NCBI RefSeq assembly: GCF_036429475.1
Contig: NZ_CP144125.1
Location: forward strand, 1,302,001 to 1,366,000
Source: Halalkalicoccus sp. CGA53
Lineage (GTDB): Archaea > Halobacteriota > Halobacteria > Halobacteriales > Halalkalicoccaceae
Length of the DNA: 64,000 nucleotides
Direction of reading: 5' to 3'
The notes beneath the pieces are model-generated. The model worked only from the letters and a program-made list of their open reading frames with translations, did no database searches and had not been told where the DNA came from. The position numbers and the translations under genes are program-made. Shown here one piece after another: positions 16,501 through 25,381 of this stretch. Position 1 is the first letter of the stretch. Every line of letters begins with the position of its first letter.

Positions 16501-17868
16501 ATGAGCACGCGCGAGCACGACGTGGTCGTCGTCGGCGCCGGCACGGCCGGCTGTTACGCCGCGGCGACCGTCGCGGGGGCGGGCTACGACGTCGCGTTGG
16601 TAGAGCGGAAATCCGAGACGGAGGCGGGCCACATCGCCTGTGGCGACGCGCTCAAGGGCTCGGACGCCTTCCCGACCGCGATCCCCCGGTCGAGGATCGA
16701 GGCGTCGATGACGAACACCGACGTCGACCACGGCCGGTTCGAACTCCCCGAACACGACACGGTCGTCGAGATCCCGATCCCCGGCGAACTCGCGGTGCTG
16801 GACCGCTGGGAGTACGGCCGACAGCTGATCGCGGGCGCGGAGGACGCGGGCGCGGAGATCCACTACGACACGGTGGTCCAGGACGTCGTCCAGCCCAACG
16901 GCCGGATCGAGGGCGTGCGAGCGATCAGAAAGGGCGAGCCGATCGAGTACAGCGCCGAGGTCGTCATCGACGGCGCGGGCGCGCTCTCGATCCTCCAGGA
17001 TCGGGCGGACCTCTCAGAGGCGACGTTCGACACGAACGTCACCTACTCGCAGTTCTCCTCCGCGTATCGAGAGATCGTCGAGGTCGAGGAGCCGGTCGAG
17101 TGGGAGGACGCGCTCGTGTTCAAGCCGACCGAACGCGCGGCGGGCTACCTCTGGTACTTCCCACGAACGAGCACGGAGATCAACGCCGGTGTCGGTTTCC
17201 AGATGACCGAAGAGCCGATGCAGCTCGTCGACGACCTGAAACGAGACCTGCGGAGCCGATCCGAGTTCAGAAACGCGCGCGTGACCGACAAACTCGGCGC
17301 GGCGCTGCCCACCCGACGACCGTACGACTCGGCCGTCGCACCCGGCATGGTCGCGGTCGGTGACTCGGCGGGTCACGTCAACCCCACCACGGGTGGTGGG
17401 ATGGCGGGAGCGGCCTACGCGGGCGAGTACGCGGGCGAGGAGATCGTCGCCTCGCTCGAATCGGGCGACCGCTCCGAGGAGGCGCTCTGGAACTACAACG
17501 AGCGGGTGATGGAGCACTTCGGCGGGCGGTTCGCCGCCCTCGACGTCTACAACGTCATGTCCACCGCCGTCGAGACCGACGACCTGATGGGGCTGCTCGC
17601 GGCCCTCCCCGGACAGAAGCTCTCGGACGCGCTCTACTCCGGCAGCGCGGACATCGGCTGGAAGCTGAAGCTGCAGGCCGCGGTGAAGAGCTACGGCTAC
17701 TGGGGCGTGATCTGGACCTTTTATCAGACGAAACAGCTCGCCGACGAGCTCTTGGAACACTACGAGGCGTATCCGAGTTCGCCCGAGGGACTGGCCGCCT
17801 GGCAGCGAGAACGCGACGCGCTGATGGATCGGATCTACGAGACGACCGGCGCCGAGGCGAAGTACTGA
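16501..17868 (+). CDS. Geranylgeranyl reductase (digeranylgeranylglycerophospholipid reductase)
   Basis: A 455-residue FAD-dependent reductase. It begins with the FAD-binding Rossmann motif VVVVGAGTAGCYAAATVAGA, then ERKSETEAGHIACGDALKG, the substrate-site motif GYLWYFPRTSTEINAGVG, and the second FAD motif GMVAVGDSAGHVNPTTGGG. It saturates the double bonds of geranylgeranyl chains in archaeal ether lipids, acting at the membrane. The length and pattern match the known haloarchaeal enzyme. The divergent 2Fe-2S ferredoxin is the likely electron donor (inference). A close paralogue of the same length lies at 25382-26749 and a shorter relative at 49335-50420. Confidence 0.9.
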   Translation: MSTREHDVVVVGAGTAGCYAAATVAGAGYDVALVERKSETEAGHIACGDALKGSDAFPTAIPRSRIEASMTNTDVDHGRFELPEHDTVVEIPIPGELAVLDRWEYGRQLIAGAEDAGAEIHYDTVVQDVVQPNGRIEGVRAIRKGEPIEYSAEVVIDGAGALSILQDRADLSEATFDTNVTYSQFSSAYREIVEVEEPVEWEDALVFKPTERAAGYLWYFPRTSTEINAGVGFQMTEEPMQLVDDLKRDLRSRSEFRNARVTDKLGAALPTRRPYDSAVAPGMVAVGDSAGHVNPTTGGGMAGAAYAGEYAGEEIVASLESGDRSEEALWNYNERVMEHFGGRFAALDVYNVMSTAVETDDLMGLLAALPGQKLSDALYSGSADIGWKLKLQAAVKSYGYWGVIWTFYQTKQLADELLEHYEAYPSSPEGLAAWQRERDALMDRIYETTGAEAKY

Positions 17869-17880
17869 GCGTTCGAAAAC

Positions 17881-18075
17881 TTAGTGCGTCGCGCGGTACT
17901 CGCCGTGTTTCACGCCGATCGCGAGCGCCAGCAGCCCGAAGACGATCATCGACGGCGCGACCATCATCAGCACCGTCTCCGTCGTCATCCCCACCGGCCT
18001 GGTGAGCAGGACGGCGACGCCGACCCCGACGATCGCGAGGAACGCGACGGCCGTCTTCGTCGTATCTAACTCCAT
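17881..18075 (-). CDS. Small two-helix membrane protein (DUF7333-like)
   Basis: A 64-residue protein with two hydrophobic segments: TAVAFLAIVGVGVAVLL and ETVLMMVAPSMIVFGLLALA, then a short polar tail VKHGEYRATH. The start ATG 18075 gives MELDTTKTAVAF. It resembles a haloarchaeal family I recall as DUF7333; function unknown. The gene is convergent with the geranylgeranyl reductase gene (12 bp between stops). Confidence 0.75.
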   Translation of the reverse strand: MELDTTKTAVAFLAIVGVGVAVLLTRPVGMTTETVLMMVAPSMIVFGLLALAIGVKHGEYRATH

Positions 18076-18203
18076 GCCCTCCGTTGGTCGCCGTCGGAAT
18101 GAGGCGTGTCGGTTCCCGACGGCGATCGCACTCGCAGTCGGTGTCTCGTCCCGCCGCGTGCGACGGGACGGATGAATCGGAGCGACACCGCGTGTTCTAC
18201 GAG

Positions 18204-18353
18204 TCACCTGACGTCGTACTCGGAGACGTCGGTGGAGCCACAGGACGGACACATCAACTCGTCCGAATCGAGCGCCGTCCCGCACTCTCTGCACTCGTAG
18301 ATGACGGCCGCGTCGTCATCCAGCCACCTCCGCACGGTGTCTGCGAGTGACAT
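18204..18353 (-). CDS. Tiny zinc-ribbon protein
   Basis: A 49-residue protein, MSLADTVRRWLDD at the N-terminus, then two CxxC knuckles: ECRECGTALDSDELM and CPSCGSTDVSEY. The four cysteines should bind one zinc. The N-terminal 20 residues look like an amphipathic helix. Haloarchaeal genomes hold many such small zinc-finger proteins, most uncharacterised. ATG 18353 to TGA 18204 is a complete frame; GC-rich third positions support coding. The upstream neighbour on the same strand is the membrane protein at 18420. Confidence 0.8.
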   Translation of the reverse strand: MSLADTVRRWLDDDAAVIYECRECGTALDSDELMCPSCGSTDVSEYDVR

Positions 18354-18419
18354 CGTGCTGGCGAAGTTACTCCCGGGGTGGTCTTAGGCGTTGTGTATCG
18401 ATCGAATCGGCAGAAACCG

Positions 18420-19166
18420 TCACGCTCGCGGCCTGACGACGTCGGCGAGCGTCACAAGAACCCCCAGTAGCCACCCCAGTGGGACGGCGATCGCGAACCA
18501 CATCGCGACGTACGCGACTCCCTCCAGCGAGTAGTGTCCACGGAGGTAGCTCTCGATCCCGCCGTAGACGAGGAGCTCGTCGAGCAACCAGATCGCGAGC
18601 GCGTCGCTCCCGGGGAGCACGACCGCGCCGACGGTCGGCGAGAACAGCGCCGCGACGACTGGGGGTAAAAAGAGCGCGGTCATCGCCGAGGGGTAGGCGA
18701 GCAGGACCGTCACCGCGCGCCCGCCGATCCGGGCGAGGACGACCGCCGCGCCCGCCGCGAGCGTCGCGACGACCGCGGCCGCGACGACTGCGACGATCTC
18801 CTCTCCCCTGTAGGCGAACTGGAACCAGCTGATCGCCGTGAGCGCGCCCCAGACGACGACGGACAGCCCCATCACGCCCGCGACGCCGAGACCGGCCGCG
18901 AGCCGGTCGATGCGCCGGGAGTGAAAGCGAAGCGCGAAGCCGGCGAGCGTCAGCGGGTAGGCGAGCGCGACGAGCAGCGCGCCGAGGGCGGCCCAGGCCC
19001 TGTAGGCGGCCCACCCGCTCCTCGTCGTAGGCGTCCACTTTCCGAGCACCGAGTGGGCGGCGTCGCGCTGGCGTGGGAACAGCAGCTCCATCCAGCTCTC
19101 GTGGAGACGTCGGAGGTCTAGCTGGATCGCTCCGATCGCCCCGATCCGTCGGGACTGTACGGCCAT
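18420..19166 (-). CDS. Multi-pass membrane protein, haloarchaeal
   Basis: A 248-residue protein with a 55-residue cytoplasmic N-terminus (contains LHESWMELLFPRQRDAAHSV) and then six or so hydrophobic segments, e.g. LGALLVALAYPLTLAGFALR, VMGLSVVVWGALTAISW and VAAAVVATLAAGAAVVLARI. It resembles haloarchaeal YIP1-like or uncharacterised integral membrane proteins; no catalytic motif is seen. An AT-rich promoter (AATATATCTGAATAAATAT on the minus strand, 19173-19193) lies just upstream and implies a near-leaderless transcript. Confidence 0.78.
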   Translation of the reverse strand: MAVQSRRIGAIGAIQLDLRRLHESWMELLFPRQRDAAHSVLGKWTPTTRSGWAAYRAWAALGALLVALAYPLTLAGFALRFHSRRIDRLAAGLGVAGVMGLSVVVWGALTAISWFQFAYRGEEIVAVVAAAVVATLAAGAAVVLARIGGRAVTVLLAYPSAMTALFLPPVVAALFSPTVGAVVLPGSDALAIWLLDELLVYGGIESYLRGHYSLEGVAYVAMWFAIAVPLGWLLGVLVTLADVVRPRA

Positions 19167-19209
19167 AGCGGAAACATATTTATTCAGATATATTACCCTT
19201 GTGGGTCGC

Positions 19210-20037
19210 CTACCAGGGCGCGAAGTCGGGGTCGACGGTGCGCTCTCGCTCCGGGATCCCGTCGATCGTCTCCACCTCCTCCGCCGAGAGCGACAGCGAG
19301 AGAGAGGCGAAGTTGTCCCTGATGTGCTCTCTCCCCGTCGCCTTCGGGATCGCGGTGATCCCGTGCTCGCGGAGCCACGCGAGGCTCACCTGCGCCGCGC
19401 TCGCGTCGTGGTCCTCCGCGATCGCCTCGAGTTCGGGCACGTCGAACACCTCGCCGCGGGCGAGCGGGGAGTAGGCGACGAGTTCGATCCCCATCTCGCG
19501 ACAGACCTCCCGAAGCTCCTCCTGGGGGAGTTTCGGGTGGCACTCGACCTGATTCGCGAAGATCGGTGCGTCGAGGTGGTCGGTCGCAGTCCGCAGGTCC
19601 TCCGGCTCGAAGTTGCTGACGCCGACCCTGTCGATCTTCCCCTCGTCCCGGAGGTCGTCGAACGCCGGGAGCGTCTCCTCCGGCTCGTACTCGCGTGCGG
19701 GCCAGTGGACGTAGAGCAAGTCGACCGCGTTCACGCCGAGTCTCTTCAGGCTCTCCTCCGTGCTCTCCAGCACGTCGTCGTAGTCCAGATCGTCGATCCA
19801 GACCTTCGTCGCGAGGAAGATCTCCTCTCTCGGCACGTCACTCTCGGCGATCGCCTCGCCGACGGCGTCCTCGTTGCCGTAGGCCTGGGCGGTGTCTACG
19901 TGCCGGTAGCCGGTCGAGAGCGCGGTCTTCACGCTCTCGACGCACTGGTCGCGGTCGTCGTTCTGCCAGGTGCCGAGGCCGAGCGTCGGCATTCCCGAGG
20001 CGCACGGTACGTCGCCACAGGTGAGAGAATCAACCAT
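19210..20037 (-). CDS. Aldo/keto reductase
   Basis: A 275-residue (alpha/beta)8 NADPH-dependent oxidoreductase. Catalytic tetrad: Asp and Tyr in YRHVDTAQAYGNEDAVGEAI, Lys in FLATKVWIDDL, His in DLLYVHWPA. NADPH-binding segments are VGVSNFEPEDL, ANQVECHPKLPQ, VAYSPLARG and ITAIPKATGREHIRDN. It reduces aldehydes or ketones of sugars or metabolites; 2,5-diketogluconate reductase-like in pattern. Start ATG 20037 gives MVDSLTCGDVPCASGMPTLG, which fits the family; the extra upstream Met residues do not. Divergent from mgtE. Confidence 0.88.
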   Translation of the reverse strand: MVDSLTCGDVPCASGMPTLGLGTWQNDDRDQCVESVKTALSTGYRHVDTAQAYGNEDAVGEAIAESDVPREEIFLATKVWIDDLDYDDVLESTEESLKRLGVNAVDLLYVHWPAREYEPEETLPAFDDLRDEGKIDRVGVSNFEPEDLRTATDHLDAPIFANQVECHPKLPQEELREVCREMGIELVAYSPLARGEVFDVPELEAIAEDHDASAAQVSLAWLREHGITAIPKATGREHIRDNFASLSLSLSAEEVETIDGIPERERTVDPDFAPW

Positions 20038-20179
20038 CGAGCGAACGGAGGGACGAGTTTCGGATAGCGGTTGGGCCTGCGGCGGGCGCGCACCGACCAC
20101 ACCGGTCCGGATCGGCCGATCGCTTCCGGTGTGAAGGGGTTATCCAAACGGTTTAGGTGGGGTGGGAGATACCAGCGCC

Positions 20180-21442
20180 ATGTCCGTGGACCTCTCCGAG
20201 GAACGACAACGGATAGCCACCTCCTCCTCGCCCGATCGGGCGTTTCAGACCCTCCCCTGGAAGCACAGGCGCGAGGTGTTCTTCGGCCTGCCCGAATCCG
20301 TCCAGCGGACCCTCGTGGCGGAGCTCGGCGAGGGGGAGCTGACGCGGTTCGTTCGTCGGCTCGATCCGGACGAGGCGACCGACGTACTGGGATTGGTCGA
20401 CGAGGAGACGCGCGAGGCTCTCCTCCGACAGCTCGACGAGAGCCGCCGCGAGAAGATCGAACTCCTGCTCGAGTTCGATCCCGAGACCGCGGGGGGGCTG
20501 ATGAACCTCGACTACGTGACGGTCGGATACGACCGGAGCTTCGGGGACGTGCGGAGACGTGTCCAGCGGTACGAGGAGCGCACCGGTCGCTTTCCGACGA
20601 TTCTCGTCATGCAGGACGACACGCTGCTGGGCGAACTCCCCGGGCCTGCGCTGGCGATGACCGACGCCGACAGCGAGTCGATCACCGACTTCGTCAAGGC
20701 GGCACCGTGGGTCAGGTTCGACGAGGACCAGTCGGACGTCATCGAGGTCTTCCGTTCGAACCCCGAGAGCACCGTCGCTGTCCTCGACGACGAGGAGGAG
20801 GAGGACACCGTCCTCGGGGTCATCTACGCGGAGGACCTGCTCCGGATCGTCGAGGAGGAGGCCAGCAGGACGCTCTACGAGTTCACCGGGGTCGCAGAGG
20901 AGGAGGGGATCCTCGACGGGCCGCTCTCGAAGGTCCGCAACCGGTACAAGTGGCTGATCCTCAACCTCGGGACGGCGTTCCTGGCCGCGGCCGTCGTCGG
21001 CCTCTACGAGGACACGATCGCCGCGTTCACGCTGCTTGCGGTCTACATGCCCGTGGTCGCCGGGATGGGTGGGAACGCGGGGACGCAGTCGATGGCGGTG
21101 ACGGTCCGCGGCCTCGCACTCGGCCAGGTATCGCTCGCGACCGGCGGGCGCGTCGTCGTGAACGAGATCGTCGCGGGCGCCGCCAACGGAACGATCACCG
21201 GCGTGCTCGTTGCGCTCATCGCCTCCGTGTTCAACCAGAGCCCGCTGCTGGGGCTGGTACTCGGTGTCTCGATGGTGTTGAACCTCGTGATCGCCGGCTT
21301 CTTCGGGACGACGATCCCCCTCGTGCTCGATCGGATCGGGAAGGACCCGGCCACCTCGGCAACGATCTTCATCACCACCGCGACCGACGTGCTCGGGTTC
21401 TTCATCTTCCTCGGTCTCGCCGGGATCGTCCTGGGGATCTGA
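20180..21442 (+). CDS. mgtE: Magnesium transporter MgtE family
   Basis: A 420-residue protein with the MgtE layout: an N domain of helical hairpins (about residues 15-110; LPESVQRTLVAELGEGELT), a CBS-pair region (about 115-245; DYVTVGYDRSF and VLGVIYAEDLLRI), a connecting helix, and five transmembrane helices. These contain the pore signature PVVAGMGGNAGTQSMA and the ATDVLGFFIFLGLAG segment. It conducts Mg2+ through the cytoplasmic membrane and is gated by Mg2+ bound to the N/CBS domains. A TTTAGG element (20152-20157) lies about 25 bp before ATG 20180, supporting this start. Confidence 0.9.
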   Translation: MSVDLSEERQRIATSSSPDRAFQTLPWKHRREVFFGLPESVQRTLVAELGEGELTRFVRRLDPDEATDVLGLVDEETREALLRQLDESRREKIELLLEFDPETAGGLMNLDYVTVGYDRSFGDVRRRVQRYEERTGRFPTILVMQDDTLLGELPGPALAMTDADSESITDFVKAAPWVRFDEDQSDVIEVFRSNPESTVAVLDDEEEEDTVLGVIYAEDLLRIVEEEASRTLYEFTGVAEEEGILDGPLSKVRNRYKWLILNLGTAFLAAAVVGLYEDTIAAFTLLAVYMPVVAGMGGNAGTQSMAVTVRGLALGQVSLATGGRVVVNEIVAGAANGTITGVLVALIASVFNQSPLLGLVLGVSMVLNLVIAGFFGTTIPLVLDRIGKDPATSATIFITTATDVLGFFIFLGLAGIVLGI

Positions 21443-21486
21443 CCGGCCGGTCGACGAAACGCTCCTGCGCCCTCCGCCGAGGGATC

Positions 21487-22113
21487 CTAGCCGAAGTTCT
21501 CGACCTTCGCCGCGTCGCTCTCCCCGCCGGCCGCCTCGACGGCGTCGACCGCCTCGGTGACGAACGCCTGGAAGCCGTAGACGAACACCTGCTGGCCGTC
21601 GAGGTGCTCTTCTACCACCGGTTCGAGCGCCTCCTCTTCCGCGAGGAACTCGACGGTGACGCCCTCCTCCGAGAGCGTGTCGAGGCGTTCTCGGTGGACC
21701 GGTTCGTCGTCGCGGTAGACGATGGCGACCTCGTTGCCGTCGGCGAGCGCGCGTTCGCCGATGCCGACCGCGGGGCCGACGCCCGGGCCGCCCGCGAGCA
21801 CGAGGCTCTCGGCTTCCCCCTCGTAGTGGGCGCTGCCGAACGGCCCCTCGATCCGCACGGTCTCGCCCTCGCTCTCGGCGAGCCAGGGACCGAGGCTTCC
21901 CTCCGGGTCGACCCCGACGGTGATCTCGAACGTCTCCCCGACGTCGGGCGAGGAGAGGGTGTAAAAGCGCGAGACGTGCTCGTCGTCGACCCGCGCGGTG
22001 AGTTTGACGAACTGGCCGGGGACGGCGTCGAACCCCTCGGGGCTCTCCAGGTCGAGGGCGACGGTGTCGGCTCCGACCTCGGCGACAGAGTGGACGGTGA
22101 CCTCCGCGTTCAT
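21487..22113 (-). CDS. FAD/NAD(P)-binding oxidoreductase (ferredoxin reductase-like)
   Basis: A 208-residue two-domain flavoprotein. The FAD-binding barrel has FYTLSSPDVGETFEITV (RxYS/T motif) and the second domain has VLAGGPGVGPAVGIGERAL, the NAD(P) motif of the ferredoxin-NADP reductase superfamily, ending VFVYGFQAFVTEAVDAVEAA and a FG tail. No iron-sulfur cysteines are present. It transfers electrons between NAD(P)H and a carrier; in this neighbourhood (KorAB, ferredoxin-dependent reductases) ferredoxin is a reasonable partner (inference). Start ATG 22113 fits the barrel's first strand. Confidence 0.85.
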   Translation of the reverse strand: MNAEVTVHSVAEVGADTVALDLESPEGFDAVPGQFVKLTARVDDEHVSRFYTLSSPDVGETFEITVGVDPEGSLGPWLAESEGETVRIEGPFGSAHYEGEAESLVLAGGPGVGPAVGIGERALADGNEVAIVYRDDEPVHRERLDTLSEEGVTVEFLAEEEALEPVVEEHLDGQQVFVYGFQAFVTEAVDAVEAAGGESDAAKVENFG

Positions 22114-22298
22114 GGCTCCCGGTTCTCGCGCGGCGGGCATAGTCCCCGCGGTTTCGGAGCCCTCGGAGAGACGGCGTCGATCGGAGCCCGACGTTCACTC
22201 GAAACCGGGTATCTCTCACCGGTGGCAGGTCGGCGCCGTCCGGCAGCGCTGAACGGTTCAGAAGGCTTTTGCACCGGCGAGGGCAACCTCAAGATCAC

Positions 22299-24050
22299 AT
22301 GCCCGAGGACCTCAACTGGGCCATCGGCGGGGAAGCCGGCGATGGCATCGATTCGACGGGGAAGATCTTCGCCCAGGCGCTCTCACGCGCCGGGCGGCAC
22401 GTCTTCACCTCGAAGGACTTCGCCTCCCGGATCAGGGGCGGCTACACCGCGTACAAGGTCCGCACGTCCGTCGACCGCGTCGACAGCGTCGTCGACCGCC
22501 TCGACGTCCTCGTCGCGCTCACCCAGCGGACGATCGACGAGAACACGGAGGAACTCCACGACGAGAGCGTGATCATCTACGACGGCGAGCGCTCGTGGGA
22601 CGCCGAGATCCCGGAGGAGGTCGTCGGCCTCGACGTCCCGCTGAAGTCGCTCGCCGAGGACGCCGGCGGTGCGATCATGCAGAACGTCGTCGCGCTCGGG
22701 GCGGCCTGCGCGGTCGCCGACTTCGACATCGAGTACCTCGATAGCTCGCTCGAGAAACGCTTCGGGAGCAAGGGCTCGAAGCTCGTGGAGAACAACCAGC
22801 AGGCCGCCCGGATGGGCCGGGACTACGTCTACGAGAACTACGACCACGACTACCCCTACAGCCTGGAGACGACCGACGAGGACTACGTCCTGTTGAACGG
22901 AGACGAGGCGATCGGGATGGGCGCGATCGCCGCCGGCTGCAAGTTCTACGCCGGCTACCCGATCACGCCAGCTACCGCAGTGATGGAGTACCTGATGGGC
23001 CGGATCGACCGCTTCGGGGGCACCGTCATTCAGGCGGAAGACGAACTCGCGGCGATCAACATGACCCTCGGCGCGGCGCGGACCGGCGCGCGCGCGATGA
23101 CGGCGACCTCCGGACCCGGGATCGATCTGATGACCGAGACGTTCGGACTCGTCGCCACCTCGGAGACACCGATGGTGATCGTCGACGTGATGCGCTCGGG
23201 TCCCTCGACCGGGATGCCGACGAAACAGGAACAGGGCGACCTGAACATGCTGCTCTACGGCGGCCACGGAGAGATCCCCCGGTTCGTCGTCGCGCCGACG
23301 ACCGTCGCCGAGTGTTTCCACAAGACCGTCGAGGCGTTCAACCTCGCCGAGAAGTACCAGACCCCCGTGTATCTCGTCGGCGACCTCGCGATGGCGGTCA
23401 CCGAACAGACGTTCTCGCCCGAGGAGTTCGACATGGACGCGGTCGAGAACGACCGCGGGAAGATCGTCCCCGAGGAGGAGATAGAGGAGTGGCTCGACGA
23501 CGAGGGCCACTTCCGCGCCCACGCGAACACCGAGGACGGCATCAGCCCCCGCGCGCTCCCCGGGACGGCGAACGGCGCACACATGTCGACGGGACTCGAA
23601 CACGACGAACTCGGCCGCCGGACCGAGGACACCGAGGTCCGTGTCGAGCAGGTCGACAAGCGAAACCGCAAGGTAGAGACGGCCAGAGAGCGAGAGGACT
23701 GGTCGGCCCGGGAGTTCGGGAACCCCGATTCGGGGAACCTCGTCGTCTCGTGGGGGTCGAACGAGGGGGCGATCCGCGAGGCGATGGCGGAGTTCGACAT
23801 CGACGCGCGGTTCATCTCGGTGCCGTATATCTTCCCGCGGCCGGATCTGACCGAGGCGGTCGAGGCTGCGGAGGAGACGGTCGTGATCGAGTGTAACGCG
23901 ACCGGACAGTTCGCCGACCTGATCGAACACGACACGCTTACGCGCGTGAAACGCATCAACAAGTACAACGGGGTTCAGTTCGCCGCGGACGAACTCGCCG
24001 AGGAGATCTCGGCGGTCTTCGACGGCGTCGAACCGGAGGTCACCGCATGA
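22299..24050 (+). CDS. korA: 2-oxoacid:ferredoxin oxidoreductase subunit alpha (2-oxoglutarate type)
   Basis: A 583-residue fused gamma-alpha subunit. The gamma domain opens with AIGGEAGDGIDSTGKIFAQA, the alpha (PP-type) domain with DEAIGMGAIAAGCKFYAGYP then ITPATAVMEYL, and further GPSTGMPTKQEQGDLN, characteristic of the haloarchaeal KorA. It has no ferredoxin-type cluster cysteines. With KorB it oxidatively decarboxylates a 2-oxoacid to acyl-CoA and CO2, reducing ferredoxin; the pattern fits the 2-oxoglutarate enzyme better than the pyruvate one, whose haloarchaeal alpha subunit starts differently. Stop TGA overlaps korB ATG (24047-24050). Confidence 0.9.
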   Translation: MPEDLNWAIGGEAGDGIDSTGKIFAQALSRAGRHVFTSKDFASRIRGGYTAYKVRTSVDRVDSVVDRLDVLVALTQRTIDENTEELHDESVIIYDGERSWDAEIPEEVVGLDVPLKSLAEDAGGAIMQNVVALGAACAVADFDIEYLDSSLEKRFGSKGSKLVENNQQAARMGRDYVYENYDHDYPYSLETTDEDYVLLNGDEAIGMGAIAAGCKFYAGYPITPATAVMEYLMGRIDRFGGTVIQAEDELAAINMTLGAARTGARAMTATSGPGIDLMTETFGLVATSETPMVIVDVMRSGPSTGMPTKQEQGDLNMLLYGGHGEIPRFVVAPTTVAECFHKTVEAFNLAEKYQTPVYLVGDLAMAVTEQTFSPEEFDMDAVENDRGKIVPEEEIEEWLDDEGHFRAHANTEDGISPRALPGTANGAHMSTGLEHDELGRRTEDTEVRVEQVDKRNRKVETAREREDWSAREFGNPDSGNLVVSWGSNEGAIREAMAEFDIDARFISVPYIFPRPDLTEAVEAAEETVVIECNATGQFADLIEHDTLTRVKRINKYNGVQFAADELAEEISAVFDGVEPEVTA

Positions 24051-24916
24051 GTTCAGAGACACAGGCACACTTCACCGACTTCAAGAGCGACAAACAGCCC
24101 ACCTGGTGTCCCGGCTGCGGGGACTTCGGGACGATGAACGGGATGATGAAGGCGCTCGCGAACACGGGCAACGACCCGGACAACACGTTCCTCGTCGCGG
24201 GCATCGGCTGCTCGGGCAAGATCGGCACGTACATGCACAGCTACGCGCTCCACGGCGTCCACGGCCGGGCGCTCCCGCTCGGGACGGGCGTGAAACTCGC
24301 GAACCCGGAACTCGAGGTGATGGTCGCCGGCGGCGACGGCGACGGCTACTCGATCGGCGCCGGTCACTTCGTCCACGCGGTGCGACGGAACGTCGACATG
24401 ACGTACGTCGTGATGGACAACCGGATCTACGGGCTGACGAAGGGGCAGGCCTCGCCGACGAGCCGCGAGGACTTCGAGACGTCGACGTCACCCGAAGGGA
24501 CGAAACAGTCCCCCGTCCACCCGCTCGCGCTCGCCTTCTCGGCTGGAGCGACGTTCATCGGCCAGACGTTCTCTTCCGATGCGCTGGGCCACGCCGCGGT
24601 GATCGAGGAGGCGATCGAACACGACGGCTTCGCGCTCGTGAACACCTACAGCCCCTGCGTGACGTTCAACGACGTCGACACGTACGACTACTTCCGCGAC
24701 GCGATCGTCGACCTGGAGGAGGAGGGCCACGACCCGACGGACTACGAGGCCGCCCGCGAGAAGATCATGGACTTCGACACGGTCTACACGGGCGTGCTCT
24801 ACCAGGACGAGTCGAGCGTCGGCTACGAGAAACGCCTCGGTCTCTCCGAGAGCATGGCCGACGTGCCCGAGGGGGCCCCGGACGGTGCCGACGACCTCGT
24901 CCGCGAGTTCTACTGA
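24047..24916 (+). CDS. korB: 2-oxoacid:ferredoxin oxidoreductase subunit beta
   Basis: A 289-residue thiamine-diphosphate-binding subunit. Cluster cysteines WCPGCGDFG near the N-terminus and the TPP/Mg motif MVAGGDGDGYSIGAGHFVHA followed by VVMDNRIYGLTKGQASPTS are present. Two further cysteines (GIGCSGKIG and TYSPCVTF) complete the usual [4Fe-4S] set. It forms the catalytic centre with KorA, cytoplasmic. The ATGA junction with korA indicates coupling. Downstream genes are a small membrane protein and a geranylgeranyl reductase, a consumer of low-potential electrons. Confidence 0.92.
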   Translation: MSSETQAHFTDFKSDKQPTWCPGCGDFGTMNGMMKALANTGNDPDNTFLVAGIGCSGKIGTYMHSYALHGVHGRALPLGTGVKLANPELEVMVAGGDGDGYSIGAGHFVHAVRRNVDMTYVVMDNRIYGLTKGQASPTSREDFETSTSPEGTKQSPVHPLALAFSAGATFIGQTFSSDALGHAAVIEEAIEHDGFALVNTYSPCVTFNDVDTYDYFRDAIVDLEEEGHDPTDYEAAREKIMDFDTVYTGVLYQDESSVGYEKRLGLSESMADVPEGAPDGADDLVREFY

Positions 24917-24964
24917 CCAGTACTCATAGAAATAGTTACATAAACCCTCGATAGTTTTCCGTCG

Positions 24965-25297
24965 ATGGAGCGATCGCTCGACGACGTAGCGTCGGCGCTC
25001 GGAGCTATGGCGGTCGGCGTCCTCGCGCTCGGCCAGTACGACGCGGTTCCGATCGCCGCGCTGGCGGGGATGCTCGCGCTCCTGTTGCTCGCGCTCGCCA
25101 CGGTGGAGTTCTATAGAGGGAAACGGCTGGAGACAGTCGGTGCGGCCGCGCTCGCGGTCGGGTGTGGATCGCTCGCCGCCGGCGTCGACGGGGGTGTCGC
25201 GACCGCTCCACTCCTCGTACTGTTCGGCGTCGGCCTCTGGGCACTCCTCGTCGGCCGCTTTTTCGACCGGCTGTTCGAGGGCCCTCGAAGCGCGTGA
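24965..25297 (+). CDS. Small membrane protein
   Basis: A 110-residue protein with three to four hydrophobic segments (AMAVGVLALGQYDAVPIAAL, LALLLLALATVEFY, and a C-terminal pair with LLVLFGVGLWALLVGRFFDR). A charged loop YRGKRLETVG separates the halves. A TACATAAACC element about 25 bp upstream of ATG 24965 may be its own promoter. No family recognised. Confidence 0.7.
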   Translation: MERSLDDVASALGAMAVGVLALGQYDAVPIAALAGMLALLLLALATVEFYRGKRLETVGAAALAVGCGSLAAGVDGGVATAPLLVLFGVGLWALLVGRFFDRLFEGPRSA

Positions 25298-25381
25298 GCG
25301 ATTCTGTCCTTCGTTCGACGACGAACTGTCACGAATCGATTACCTCTCTTTTATGTACCGCACCGTATAACACGCCCTAGT